NCBI GenBank assembly: GCA_963573315.1
Contig: OY752141.1
Location: 434,001 to 498,000 of the forward strand
Length of the DNA stretch: 64,000 nucleotides
From: Entomortierella parvispora
Taxonomy: Eukaryota > Mortierellomycota > Mortierellomycetes > Mortierellales > Mortierellaceae
Reading direction: 5' to 3'
The position numbers and the translations under genes are program-made. Positions 33,140-43,618 of the stretch are shown in pieces (the first letter of the stretch is position 1; each line of letters begins with the position of its first letter). The notes beneath the pieces were generated by a model. The model was not told the DNA's origin. It did not search any database and saw nothing but the letters and a program-made list of their open reading frames with translations.

Positions 33140-35025
33140 TCAATCATCCTCAAGGTCGCTTCCCATCAGCTCTGCAAGCTCTCGCTCTTCTTCCTCAGTC
33201 ATTAAACTGGGTTTCTCGGACGGAGCAGATGCTTTGTTGACAAGGGATGCCTCCGTGCCTTTGGGCTTTGTTGGCGTGCCGACCGCGGGTTTCCCTGCAA
33301 GAGACTCGACAATGTCCTGGGGAGGTGGCGTCATTAAATCCTGCTCCTTCAATGACCATCGACGGACTGTGTTATCCAAGGAGCCTGTGAAGAGTGTCGT
33401 ACCAATGGCTACCATGCTGGAAACCTCGTCGAAATGGCCTGTGATCTCTTTGATAAGCTTGCCGGTCTATGACAGTGGAAAAAGCAAAATCTTGATAAGT
33501 CCCACCGCATCATTTCAACGAGGTCTGAGGTGGCTGTGTAAAAAATGAAACTTACTGCAACAGACCACACGCGGATGGTCTCCTGTCTTCCACCTGTGAC
33601 GATATAGGGACCGGCAAGAGCGATTGATTTGACGAAATCAGGGTGCATCAACGTGGTGTCGACCTTCTTTGTCTACAATGCAAGGGATGGAGGCAGCAGA
33701 AAAGTGTCAGAAGTGAACACAACTATAATTTCCGACTCACAACAACAACAACCATTCTTACCTCCAAGTCAAGTCTCTGTGCGGTCTTGTCAGCAGAAGC
33801 TATTGAAGATGTGAAACGAAGCATTGTATGGTGAGTGAACACGATATCCGTAGTCCGCTCGAGATGGTCTTGGTCATCCGGGAACATCATAATATACCTG
33901 ACCAAATCTCGACAGCTTCAACGATAACTCTGTAAACTGTCGTGGCATGGTGATTGAACACATGGACACAATGACCGCCGCGGCCCTGTCCCTTTGTAAT
34001 GTCCCATTTGCGGATGGTGCCATCACTGCCAGCAGAGTAAAGGTACTCCTTGCCGTGATCGTCTCCCTGTGCATCATCGGGTCTCTCGGAGTCTTCTTCT
34101 ACTGTCAAACAGAGGTCATTGATTCCTCGAACGTGACCCTTCCATGGCCCGCCTGCTCCGCCTTGATAAGGCGCAAATGTTTCAAGATCCCAGTGTAAGA
34201 TCGTGCCATCGTACGAGGCCGAGAAAAGTTCGTGCTGTCGAACCTGGACCTCTTTGCCTTTATCGTCCGTTTTTTTCACAATCAATGTTCGGACAACGAT
34301 CGCCTTGACAAAGTCCGTATGTCCCTTTAAGGTGGCTAAACATTCCTTGGTGTGTGTATCCCAAATCTTGATAGTTTTGTCCCAGGATCCAGTCACGAGC
34401 CTTTCCTCTCCAGATTGCGTGTAATAGACGGCGACGCGAGTGACAGGTCCTGTATGTCCATGGAACAATCGCATCGTCTTTCCTGTCTATTGATATGTTG
34501 AACAGTTGATTTGAGGTTAGCAAAGGAATTATCTCTTCAGATTTGGACATCCTCTTGTCCATCGCGCACCTCAAGGTTGATCTTGCGGGCCACATGACCG
34601 CTCTCTGCCAGGAACATGGTGGCACCTAATACAGCCTTGTCGTCGACAACAATAGTTCTTCCTGTCCCCACTGGACGATTTGCGACGGTAGCGGTGTTGA
34701 TGGCGATAGCAGGTGCTGCGGTTGCTGCTCCTGATTCCGATCCTCCCTCGATCTCTCTCTCGTCCAGATCTTCCCCTTGATCTTGAGCTACGTAAGCGGT
34801 CAAGGTCGCGCCAGATCGGATCTTGCGGCCAGGGCACATATCCAGGACCTTGGAGGAGACCTTGATGGCCTGTCCCTTGTCATAGTTCACCATGCCCTGA
34901 CGGGCCTGCATGCGCGCAATGTCGGCATCGGTTTGGAAAAAGTTTTCGGCCTGGTCCGAGATGTTTGGCGAAAAGTCGATTTGGTCGACAGGGATCTGGT
35001 ACGCGACAGGATTAGCAGATGACAT
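33140..35025 (-). CDS. WD40-repeat protein of unknown function
   Basis: Exons 35025-34570, 34486-33898, 33799-33762, 33672-33556 and 33466-33140 join in phase to 508 residues. After an N-terminal part without clear motifs (MSSANPVAYQIPVDQIDFSP...) the propeller shows MRLFHGHTGPVTRVAVYY, LVTGSWDKTIKIWDTHT, LKGHTDFVKAIVV, LFSASYDGTILHWDLET, YLYSAGSDGTIRKWDI, WSASADKTAQRLDLE, IVTGGRQETIRVWSV and LFTGSLDNTVRRWSL. The C-terminus is a charged tail, MTEEEERELAELMGSDLEDD. One exon is only 38 bases. I recognise the fold but not the orthologue group. A scaffold role is the usual function of such proteins; nothing in the sequence names a partner. Confidence 0.85.
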
Positions 35026-36181
35026 TGAGGATGGATGGAAGGATGAAAACTGGATGCAAGGAATGAAGAAGGAGAATGAAGGGGAAAAGAAGCGATCAGG
35101 CAGGATGAGAGTCGGTCATCATGTACTTTGGGCACAGCAGATCTGGCTGGAGAAAGTGAGAGGGAAAGAAAGAAGGGAAAGGAAGCGAAGTCACACCGCG
35201 CGTGGCACTTTTGGCTGGAGGTTATTCATCTCGACCCTCGCAGGTGGCGCAAGGGTGCGGCTCCGAAGCTGCCATTGCTGCCATGCTCTGCTCTGCTCTG
35301 CTCCACCCTTGCGCAGGCAGCATGCAAAGAAGAACCAGACCGGACTAAAGAAGGAATGAAAAAGACATCTTTACAATTCTCAGTCCTTTCTGCCGGCCCA
35401 CAGGCCCAGCACCGCCCAGATAGCAAGCAATCAACAGTCCAACCGAGTTTTCTCCCTCTCTCCCTTTCTCTCTCTATCTCTCTCTATCTCTCTCATCCTC
35501 TCTTTCGTCTTTTCTCCTTTCTTTCTCTGTCTCGGACGTCGGTTCTTTAGCGAGTCAGGTCAACGGCAGTGGCGGGAAAAACCACGCCGCCACGGCCCCT
35601 TTGAAAAGAGGAGGGTGAGAATGCAACCAGTACGTAATTTACCGTACTAAGTGCGAATGTATCTCCTCTGTCCTCTAAGCCCTGTCCCTGTGGTTCTATT
35701 TCCAGAGCTGACGAGTAGCATGAAGGATGTCGCGAATCGCGCCAGAGTGGGCGAAGCCTTCTCTTGAAAACCGACTCGCCCTTCACTGGCTGGGTCCAGA
35801 CTTTCATCCTTCATCCGGGGCAGTGTCCCCTTGGGCTCGTTCTGCAAAGTCCACCTGGACCTATAAATACTGTACGATGTCGCTCCACCCCTCGGATCTC
35901 TTTTTCCCTTTGCTGGTTTTTCCTTTCACCCTCCCCCTTTTACGTCTTTTTCTTTCCTTCTCCCCTGCTTCACTCTGCTTTCTTCACACGCTGGCACCCC
36001 TCCATCTCTCTTACCCTTGCTGTTCGACCCTCCGTCTTGCATTTTATTCTCTCTCTATCTCTCTATCACTCTCTCTCCATCTCTCTCACTTTCCCTCTCT
36101 CTATCTCTTCACGTCGCGTTCACGCACGACTACCAAACAAAAAGAAAATCGCACTGCCTGTAACACCACCTAATAACAATC
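35026..36181. promoter_or_regulatory. Divergent promoter region between WD40 and Kelch genes
   Basis: 1.16 kb between divergent starts. It contains CTCTCTATCTC microsatellite stretches (about 35455-35500 and 36045-36110) and a TATA-like element at 35862-35869. No convincing gene is seen in it. Confidence 0.5.
35862..35869 (+). promoter_or_regulatory. TATA box candidate for the Kelch gene
   Basis: TATAAATA, about 313 bases before the ATG, followed by a long CT-rich stretch that looks like a 5' leader. Position fits a promoter only if the leader is ~280 bases. Confidence 0.5.
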
Positions 36182-38385
36182 ATGCATCGATCCAGATCGT
36201 ATACAAAGACAAAGTTGGTGTCCAGAGCTTCAGTCTTTGTCGTCCTCCTCGTCTTATGTACCATGAACTCCGCACATGCCCAAGCAACTCAGCCCCAGAG
36301 TGTCGGCGCCGCCGCTTTCACTCGAATCGGCAGCAACTTTTATATCCAAGGCGGAGCTACCTACGCTGATAACCTCGTCCAGTCTTTGTGGTCACTCGAC
36401 CTCTCCAGTCCTTGGAATACCTCGAATCCCGCCTGGACCAGTTTAACGCCAGGACCTTACAATGGATATCACTCTGCTGGATTCTCTTCTGACAACTCAA
36501 CCCTCTACACATTTGGACGGGACACGGCTGCGAGCGCGAGTCAGATAACGCCCTCTTGGTTAAATATATACGACATCAGCACAAAAACCTGGTCAGCACC
36601 GGCCAGCAATCCTGCAGCCTTGACGGACAATTCAAGACGTGACTTTTCGGTCGTGACAAATCCAGGGGCCAACAAGATTTACATTCTGGGCGGCGATGGT
36701 GGACCCGCAGGATCAACGATGTCGAATGCCTTTAATGTCTATGACCCGGCCACGAAGGGTTTGACAGAAACTGCCATGACCACCGGGCCTCAAAACGCGG
36801 TGACATATGGCGCTGCATGGGTCCCTCGATTAAGTAACATGTTGGTGATTGGAGGTGGGAACAACCCAGCCAGTCTTTGGACTTACACGCCTTCAACAGG
36901 AGCATGGGCAACGCAGGTAAAAAAAAGAAGCCGTTAGAAAGAACGCAAGGCTCGGCTGTCCAACTTTGCAGCTGATTGTATGACTGTAAGATTGTATGAC
37001 TGATCTCCGATATTCTGTTCTTTCTAATAGGCCACGACAGGCAACTTCTCGTACTCGCGGTCCAGCCACTGTGCTGCCAGCAGTAAGTTGCACACTTCTC
37101 CACAGCGGTCCTTCATTGTGGAACTGCGACAGATCTCCATACAAACTTCTCGTTTTTGTTTCTCTGCTTCTAATTAGACGCAGACGGATCTTTGGTCGCC
37201 GTGTTTGGTGGATTCTTGGCAGGCAGCAGCGCTGCAGACCCCAACGCGTACATTCTAAACACCATCACTTGGACTTGGACAACAGTTCCTTACGCCGCAA
37301 GGGGTCGAGGCAACGCAGCCTGCACTGTCGTCGACAACATATTTATGATCTGGGGTGGATTCTACACCAACCCCAGCACCAGCGGCGGTGTTCCCACCGG
37401 AGCTGAATGTCTTTTGCTTCTGGATCTCCAAAAACTGCAGTGGTTACTTTCCTACACACCTTCCTCTGCCATGATCTCTGAGGGAAATGGCAGCAATGGA
37501 GGAAACTCTAGCAGTGAAGGGAACGGAGGTTCAAAGGGCATGTCTACTGGTGTCATCGGAGCCATTGCTGCTGTTGCAGTCGCCATTTTGGTTGTGGGTG
37601 CCTGGGCGGTCTTTGACCGCAACCGCCGTAAAAGACAGAGACACGAAAAGGTCCCCCAGCAAGAAGAGAGTGAACTTGGCCAATACCCGGCGCCAGGTAC
37701 AGGCGGAAATGGCGCTGCCCCTGGTTTTGGGAAAGGGGGAGAAGCCGGGTACAATCAGGCATCGTCAACAACAACACCAGTGGACCTTTCAAATTATCTG
37801 CAGCCAGACGCTGCAGCCTCTTCAGCTTACGCTGCTCAGCAACAGCAGCAACAGCAGCAATACGCCCTGCAACTGCAACAAGCACAGTTTCAGCAACAGC
37901 AATATGAACAACAGCAGCCCCAGCAGCAGGAGCAATTGCAATATCAGAACCAATTCCATCAACCATCTCCTAATGCCACCCATTACGTTCCACCAGTGTT
38001 CCAACCTACGCCTGGTTATGACGGCTATGTCGATGCAGAGGAAAAATCCAACGCAGGTAGTCAATATGGAGGAGGAAGCTCGGGTCAGGGGTACCCCTCG
38101 CCACCTTCCACATCTGGTGGAGGCCCTGTGGTGACAGTCTATTACCCACCGCCTCCAGTGTCGGTCGTGTCGTCTTCGGAGCCACTTGAAAAAGGTACGC
38201 CTTCCACACTAGTCGGGGCACCACAAGCGACACCCTACCGCTATTCAGCAGACGGCTATCATGATTCGTATGGAGAAGGCGGTACCTTTGATGGAAACAA
38301 GCGAGTGAGTGCGCCCCAAGGTGGCCAGGGCTTTGGCACTGTAGACCAAGGTGGCGCTCCAGGAGCACCACAGGCTATCATCTAA
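36182..38385 (+). CDS. Single-pass Kelch-repeat membrane protein with Gln-rich cytoplasmic tail
   Basis: Exons 36182-36916, 37031-37082 and 37178-38385 join in phase to 664 residues. An N-terminal signal peptide (hydrophobic ASVFVVLLVLCTMNSAHA) leads to an ectodomain with Kelch/galactose-oxidase-like blades: FYIQGGATYADNLVQSLWSL, STLYTFGRDTA, NKIYILGGDGG, MLVIGGGNNPASLWTYTPST, LVAVFGGFLAGSSAADPNAY and IFMIWGGFYTNPS. A Ser/Gly/Asn linker precedes one transmembrane helix (about 386-407, GVIGAIAAVAVAILVVGAWAV) and a basic stop-transfer RNRRKRQR. The intracellular tail of ~250 residues is rich in Gln, Tyr, Pro and Gly. This is the architecture of a surface receptor or adhesion protein; no ligand is indicated. 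The gene is convergent with the Frizzled-like receptor, 190 bases away. Confidence 0.85.
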
Positions 38386-38575
38386 AAGTAAATAGTAACC
38401 CTCATACTCTAATAGTCTATATACAAAAAAAAAAGGACTAAGAGTGTCCAAACACAACGAGGTGACAATCTGGGGCTTTCAACCGCTTTCTGGGCCCCTG
38501 AGGGGTATTCACTCTTTATTTTTCTGGCTTCCGGACCGCTCCCCCTTTGTGTTCTTGGGAGTTGGCAGAAAGAGC

Positions 38576-40793
38576 TTAGCACTGGTAAAACTGGCCACTT
38601 TCCTTTTCTCCACGTCTACGCCGGAAGCAGGTCCACCTGGAAAAGACTGCTTTCCATTCCTTGACCAAAGACTGTCTAAAGAACAGAGCAAATATCCAAA
38701 CACCCGTGGTCGAGACCAAGAACTCTGCCAACATCATCAATGGGAAATCGGGGACATGACCCTTCGCAAATAGGTTCCCACATTGTTCTTGATCACCTGC
38801 ACCCGTAAAGATACACAATTGCCAGGTGGACATCCAAGAGACATCAGTCTTCAACCCTTCAACGATATAAAAGGCCCAATAGACAAGAACCGAGACGGAA
38901 AAGATAACGGCCAAGGCGGCAGCGCGCCATTGGATGCGGATTGAGTTGATGACGTGCCGGCGATGGGAGCTTCGGGAGGCGGAGGAGCTGCCTCCTCTAC
39001 TGCCGCCTTTGACGGCTTGATTGGACGAGTAACTGGACAAGGTCGAGTTACTGACAATCTCTGTCTGCTCGGATTGGAGAGTGACCCTGATGATATATAC
39101 AAAAGTTGCAATGTGAACCGTCACCGAGGGAAGCATGACTGCACCCATGGGGATGAATAGAAGCCATTCGGCCGTGTTTTGCGTCGCCATGCACCTAAGA
39201 ACAATGTCAAAGGATTGAGGTTATCTCTCTGAAAGACGAGGGGAAAATAGGATAACGCAGCTTCTGTACAGGGGACAGTCATTTTCCTTACATGTTGGAG
39301 TTGTTCCAACCAATTGACTTTGTGGTGACTGCAATGATGGTCAAGATGGCAGGAAGTCCCCATCCGATGAGATGGAACAGCCATTGCCGCGTTACCAGCC
39401 AGGACGCGTTCCAAACCGTGTGTAGATGGAGGTTCATGATCACGAGTGACAACCATGCTGTGGTCGCCATCGAGCCAAAGATGACCCAAGCACCCTGGAT
39501 CGCGCAGAGGGTGTTGTTATATGATGTAGCCGTGACAATGGGTACCTTGGGATTAGCCTGATGAGTAGCACACTGGATCCGTCTTGGATTTCCGTAGGAA
39601 GGGATCACAGCTGCGCTGAACAGACTGGACGAGATGGCCGCAAACAGGATCAGGTTACTCGGGTGCTGAAGCTTTTCCGGTAGGACCATATAAGAGACCG
39701 CGACAATCAAAGCCATGAGGGCTGAAAGACTCTTGAGGATGTCCATGATGAAGAACCCGCGGTCGAGCATTCCCGGTTTGTAAAAGGAGTCTGTTTGCGG
39801 GCATGGAAGACAGCACCCGCAGTTGCAATTAGCGTCGTCCGAGTTCTTTAATCCCTTCGAGGACTGAAAGACAGAGTCGACGACAAAGGGTGGGGGGCAG
39901 GCTGACAATGGCTGTGTGCATGTCGTGTTTGTACTCTTGACTATTGAACAAAGAATGACCAGATTTAGAAAGTAAGAAGATTTTCAACGCCTGCTCATTT
40001 TCTGAGTGGACCACAAAAAGGAAGAATGAAAAAAAAATAGCGGGAGGTGGACGGCACTCACGCGGAAGATTGTTACAGGACGTGTCAGGCTGGTAAGAAA
40101 TTGCCCCGCCAGGGTATTGATCCGTTCCTGGGATGGCGGCAGCGCAATTGGGGAGCAACATCTTGCTGGAAGGAGGGATGCCCCACGACTGCAGGTATTG
40201 AACATCGACTTTGCATGTACTCACCACCGCAAGACAGGTGGATTCGCATGCAAAGAGAAGATTGTAGCTGGAGTCTGTTTAAAGACGATGAACGTTAGAT
40301 TTGGGAATGGACAAGAACAGATCATAGAAGGAAAAAATGTCAATATCACCTACTCTGTCCAGAGATGGCGGCAACCGGTCGTGGAAAGGCAACTGAGCAG
40401 GTAAAGGATAACAGGGTCGATTTGCACGGGTCCACCAAGGTCATGATTTCTTTGAGCCCTGCGGCTGCCTCCACCGTGGACACGTTTGCACCTTCAGGAA
40501 CCCAGACATCATAATCGATGAATCCTTGACACATAGACCCGGTGTATGGGATCACTGTGAACGAAGAAGGAGGGTTCGTTTGTGTTGCTGATAAGTTGGA
40601 TGTTACTATCTTGAAGAGGAAGATACGTTCCCTTCCCTACCCATTGGAGCTTTTTCATTAACATACCTTGACCATCGAGTACCGATGCCTCTGTGGAAGG
40701 GATTACTGAGAGTAGGAACGCGATAAAGGTCAGGACAACACACGCAAAAGTGCCTGTTGCCAGTAAACGGTTTCGCAACCAGTGTGTGCACAT
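38576..40793 (-). CDS. Frizzled/Smoothened-like seven-transmembrane receptor with cysteine-rich domain
   Basis: Exons 40793-40667, 40587-40354, 40274-40062, 39940-39292 and 39194-38576 join in phase to 613 residues. A hydrophobic N-terminal signal (LLATGTFACVVLTFIAFLLS) precedes a Cys-rich ectodomain reminiscent of the Frizzled CRD: YTGSMCQGFIDYDVWVP, VDPCKSTLLSFTCSVAFPR, LLFACESTCLAVVSTC, VQYLQSWGIPP and LPNCAA, then a second Cys cluster (CNCGCCLPCP). Seven hydrophobic helices follow, from RGFFIMDILKSLSALMALIV to FLVSTTGVWIFALFF, with a Ser-rich third intracellular loop and a short basic tail. Frizzled-like receptors are known from some fungi and amoebae and are thought to act in nutrient or cell-cell sensing; Wnt ligands are not expected. 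The CRD match is by cysteine spacing and local similarity and should be treated as probable. Confidence 0.8.
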
Positions 40794-41382
40794 TTCGCAG
40801 CGCGTTGAATGGTGAAAAGAAGTAAAAATCCCGTGAGGTGTGTGTTCAGTTGTACTTGGAGGAGAGACCAGGAGATGAGGATGAGGATGAGGATGAATGA
40901 AGCCGAGGAGGATGGTGATGGGCAGTGGGGGACCAAAATGTGCTCGTGTACGAACGAGTGAAGGGAACTGAAAGAAAGAATCAAATCGAACAAGGCTGTT
41001 GGAAGAGAGGTGCATCCTCCAAAGCGCACAGCAGTGGGGCATGCATTGGTCATTTGTGCCACATTCATTTTGCACAGACCATGGTAGCCTCTGTCTGCTG
41101 TTTTCACCGGCCCTCAGCGAACCATCTCCTTTGCTCGAACCGCTTTTTTGTGCCACATTTTTTTTCTCTACCCTTATTTGTTTCTCCCGATTTTCTCATT
41201 GTTCAAGAAATAGAAAAATTCAGTATCGCCGGTGGTGAGTATGCCCGATATCTGACGCGTCGAGCATCCCACGTTTTTTTGTCCCCAATCCATCCTGCTC
41301 CCTGTGTCACAAGCTAAAACTAAAAAAAACTTCCTGGGGAACCAATCACCACCACTTGGAAGTCCCTGTCTCCCCGAAGGCT

Positions 41383-41683
41383 ATGTATCAGTCCAGCTCA
41401 TGCGGGCCAAAGTCACGCTCTCCTTGCCTCATGCCCACTGTCCAGGAGGGCCTACTTTCCCTTGTGTCGGCATCCAGTGCTACTTACGAAAACACGCGAA
41501 AGTTGCACGAGCAATTGCATGTCGCCATACCTTTCGACGATAATGCAACCACGCTGGTCCATCGAATGGTAGGGACAGGAATGTACCTAAGGCCCTTAGT
41601 CCTAACACGAAGATCAGTCTGTTGCCTTTCAGATACTTTTCTGGGTACAGGAACCACCCTTTGCTGATGTACGCACTGACTGA
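41383..41683 (+). CDS. Tentative small two-exon gene, 78 residues, unknown
   Basis: A possible reading joins 41383-41568 and 41633-41683 across a GT-AG intron in phase 0, giving a 78-residue protein that begins MYQSSSCGPKSR and ends FWVQEPPFADVRTD. The stretch SSATYENTRKLHEQLHVAIP looks like an amphipathic helix. Codon choice is C-rich at third positions, like the neighbours. There is no signal peptide or known domain, and a chance ORF of this size is quite possible. It could also be a remnant of a longer gene. Confidence 0.25.
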
Positions 41684-43192
41684 TGTCGCACGTTAGGTAA
41701 AGAGAGGGAGCATGGAAACCAACGTTAGTTCTGCCGTTCAGTTGAAGAGTGAGACGAAAAGTGGCAGGTCAACCATTATTGGTCGTGCAATTGCAGCGTG
41801 AGCACTATTCGAAGTCGTCAAGTTCAAGAGTTGGTTCTAGTTGTTGTCTTATTTCTTCGCGTTCAGTTGAACAAAACAGTGAGTGGACTTTACAAAAAAG
41901 GGGGATGGATCATCTACAATAGGTTTCCTGGCCTTTAATCTAGGGGAAATCTTGGCCTCTCTACCCCAAAACGAGAGCAAATGTCGCGTTTCTCTTCCCC
42001 TGTTGCACTCTGCATGTACTTTTTCATCTACCACATGTATCGCTCAGGCTTCACCCTCTTTCCTTGGAGAGTTTCTCACACACCGTTCGGATTTTTAAAA
42101 ATAAAATTCTAAAATCTGGAGCATGGAGAAAAAAAAAGAGTCAGAGGGCACAAGGGCGAAAAAGTTTTTGAATTCCAGGATGTTCACTTCAGTCCGTCGT
42201 CTTCAAAAAGTACCTTCAAGGAGTGATTCCCTTATACTGGGGGGATCACCGAAATCGCGGGTTACCTTATACTGGTAAGATGCCGCGTCTTTTTGTTTTC
42301 AATTTGTTTATTTCTTTCAGTCGCAGTCTATCAATTGAGCAACAAAAAGCCGTGTTGAGGGAACAAAGAGTCGTTGTCTCGTTGAGAGCCAAGCAGCCAC
42401 AACAAAACGGAAACAAGGCCACCATGTGCTGGCGACCAGTGGCTATTGTTAGCCGTTGGAATGGTGTTTTGTTATTGTTTTTATCCTCTAGGCCCTCCCT
42501 CTCTCTCTCGTAGATGCAGTGGCCAGAGGCAAAAGTGAACAGAGGAGTAAAGAACGCCCTCCCCAGCCTGGGGAAAGGGAAAAATAAGAGTCAGCGAACA
42601 AAGTTCACGACCACACAGATGCAACCGTGTTTCCGGGCCGCCCAATGGCTCATCGGAGAGAAAAAAAATTTTAGAAGGGATCTTCCATTCGAAAAGTTAC
42701 AACCCTGCTGCACTTCGATCTGCACTGTTCGAGTTTGTACTTTGTATACCTCAAGGGTAAGGGGGGGAGCTGCCGCAGAAAGAACCCTCTCTGGGTTTAC
42801 ACCACTCGACCGACCTCGATTTTGGTTGAAGACTAACTGCACCATCAACAACAACAAAAAGTTGGGCCATGCACGAGTGCAATTCAATTGAAGCAGTTCT
42901 GGTTGTTGCCCTGTTACTCAATGTTCAAGGCAGATGTCTGCGGCTCCAAAAAAAAAAAAAAAAAAAAAGGGCGTGCGAACTGAAAACGCGACTCGGTGTG
43001 TGGTGTGAGTTTTTTTTGTTTTTGTTTTTGTTGATGCTGTTGATTGTAGTGGTTGTGCACGGGAGAATATTTTCCAATCTTCCAACAGGGCAGATGCGAA
43101 GCGACAGGTGAACGTGAACAAGGTCTTCAATTGAGGATCAACCGTGCCTCGCCCACTCTTTGAGAAGGAGAGACAGAGTCCCATGCCACGCA

Positions 43193-43267
43193 AAAAAAAA
43201 AAAAAAACAAAAAAAAAAACAAGGGAGCGCCGAGCTGAGTGAGATTCACAAAAAAAAAAAAAAAAAA
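43193..43267. repeat. Cluster of A homopolymers upstream of the MFS gene
   Basis: Three A runs of 9-19 bases within 75 bases. Together with the A20 run at 42949 they make this promoter unusually rich in poly-A; such tracts commonly keep nucleosomes off fungal promoters. Confidence 0.6.
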
Positions 43268-43295
43268 GATCCGCCGTGTTGTCCGTCGGTTCTCG

Positions 43296-43303
43296 TATAA
43301 AAG
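43296..43303 (+). promoter_or_regulatory. TATA box candidate for the MFS gene
   Basis: TATAAAAG about 323 bases before the ATG and just after the poly-A cluster; the following sequence is CT-rich, as expected of a leader. Confidence 0.5.
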
Positions 43304-43618
43304 ACTTCGCTCTCACCCTCTTCCTCCTTTCTCTCTTCTTTCACTCACCAAACGCAATTCACCCTTCGCTGATCAAGAACTCGACATTGAACCCTCGAGA
43401 AAGAAAATCACCGACCCTCGCCACCAACCTACACGAAAAAAGGGCGCGGACAAAAAACAACCAGATCGAGATTCAATCGAGACCGTTGCTGGACCCTGTT
43501 TCGTTTTGGACTCGTCTCTAGTCTGCTTTAGTGGAATCTAAAGCGCCAACAAACAACTTCCCACAGCCCCGACCTCCCTGAAAGACCCTAGTGCCCTTTT
43601 CGCTCTTCTTCAGTAACA

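Larger units (their letters stand above)
40794..43618. other. 2.8-kb divergent intergenic region
   Basis: Lies between the starts of the Frizzled-like receptor (minus) and the MFS transporter (plus). It includes one tentative small gene (41383-41683), several A homopolymers (about 42949-42968, 43193-43207, 43249-43267), and a TATA-like element at 43296. Two copies of CCTTATACTGG occur ~35 bases apart near 42230 and 42265. Nothing else is recognised. Confidence 0.4.
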
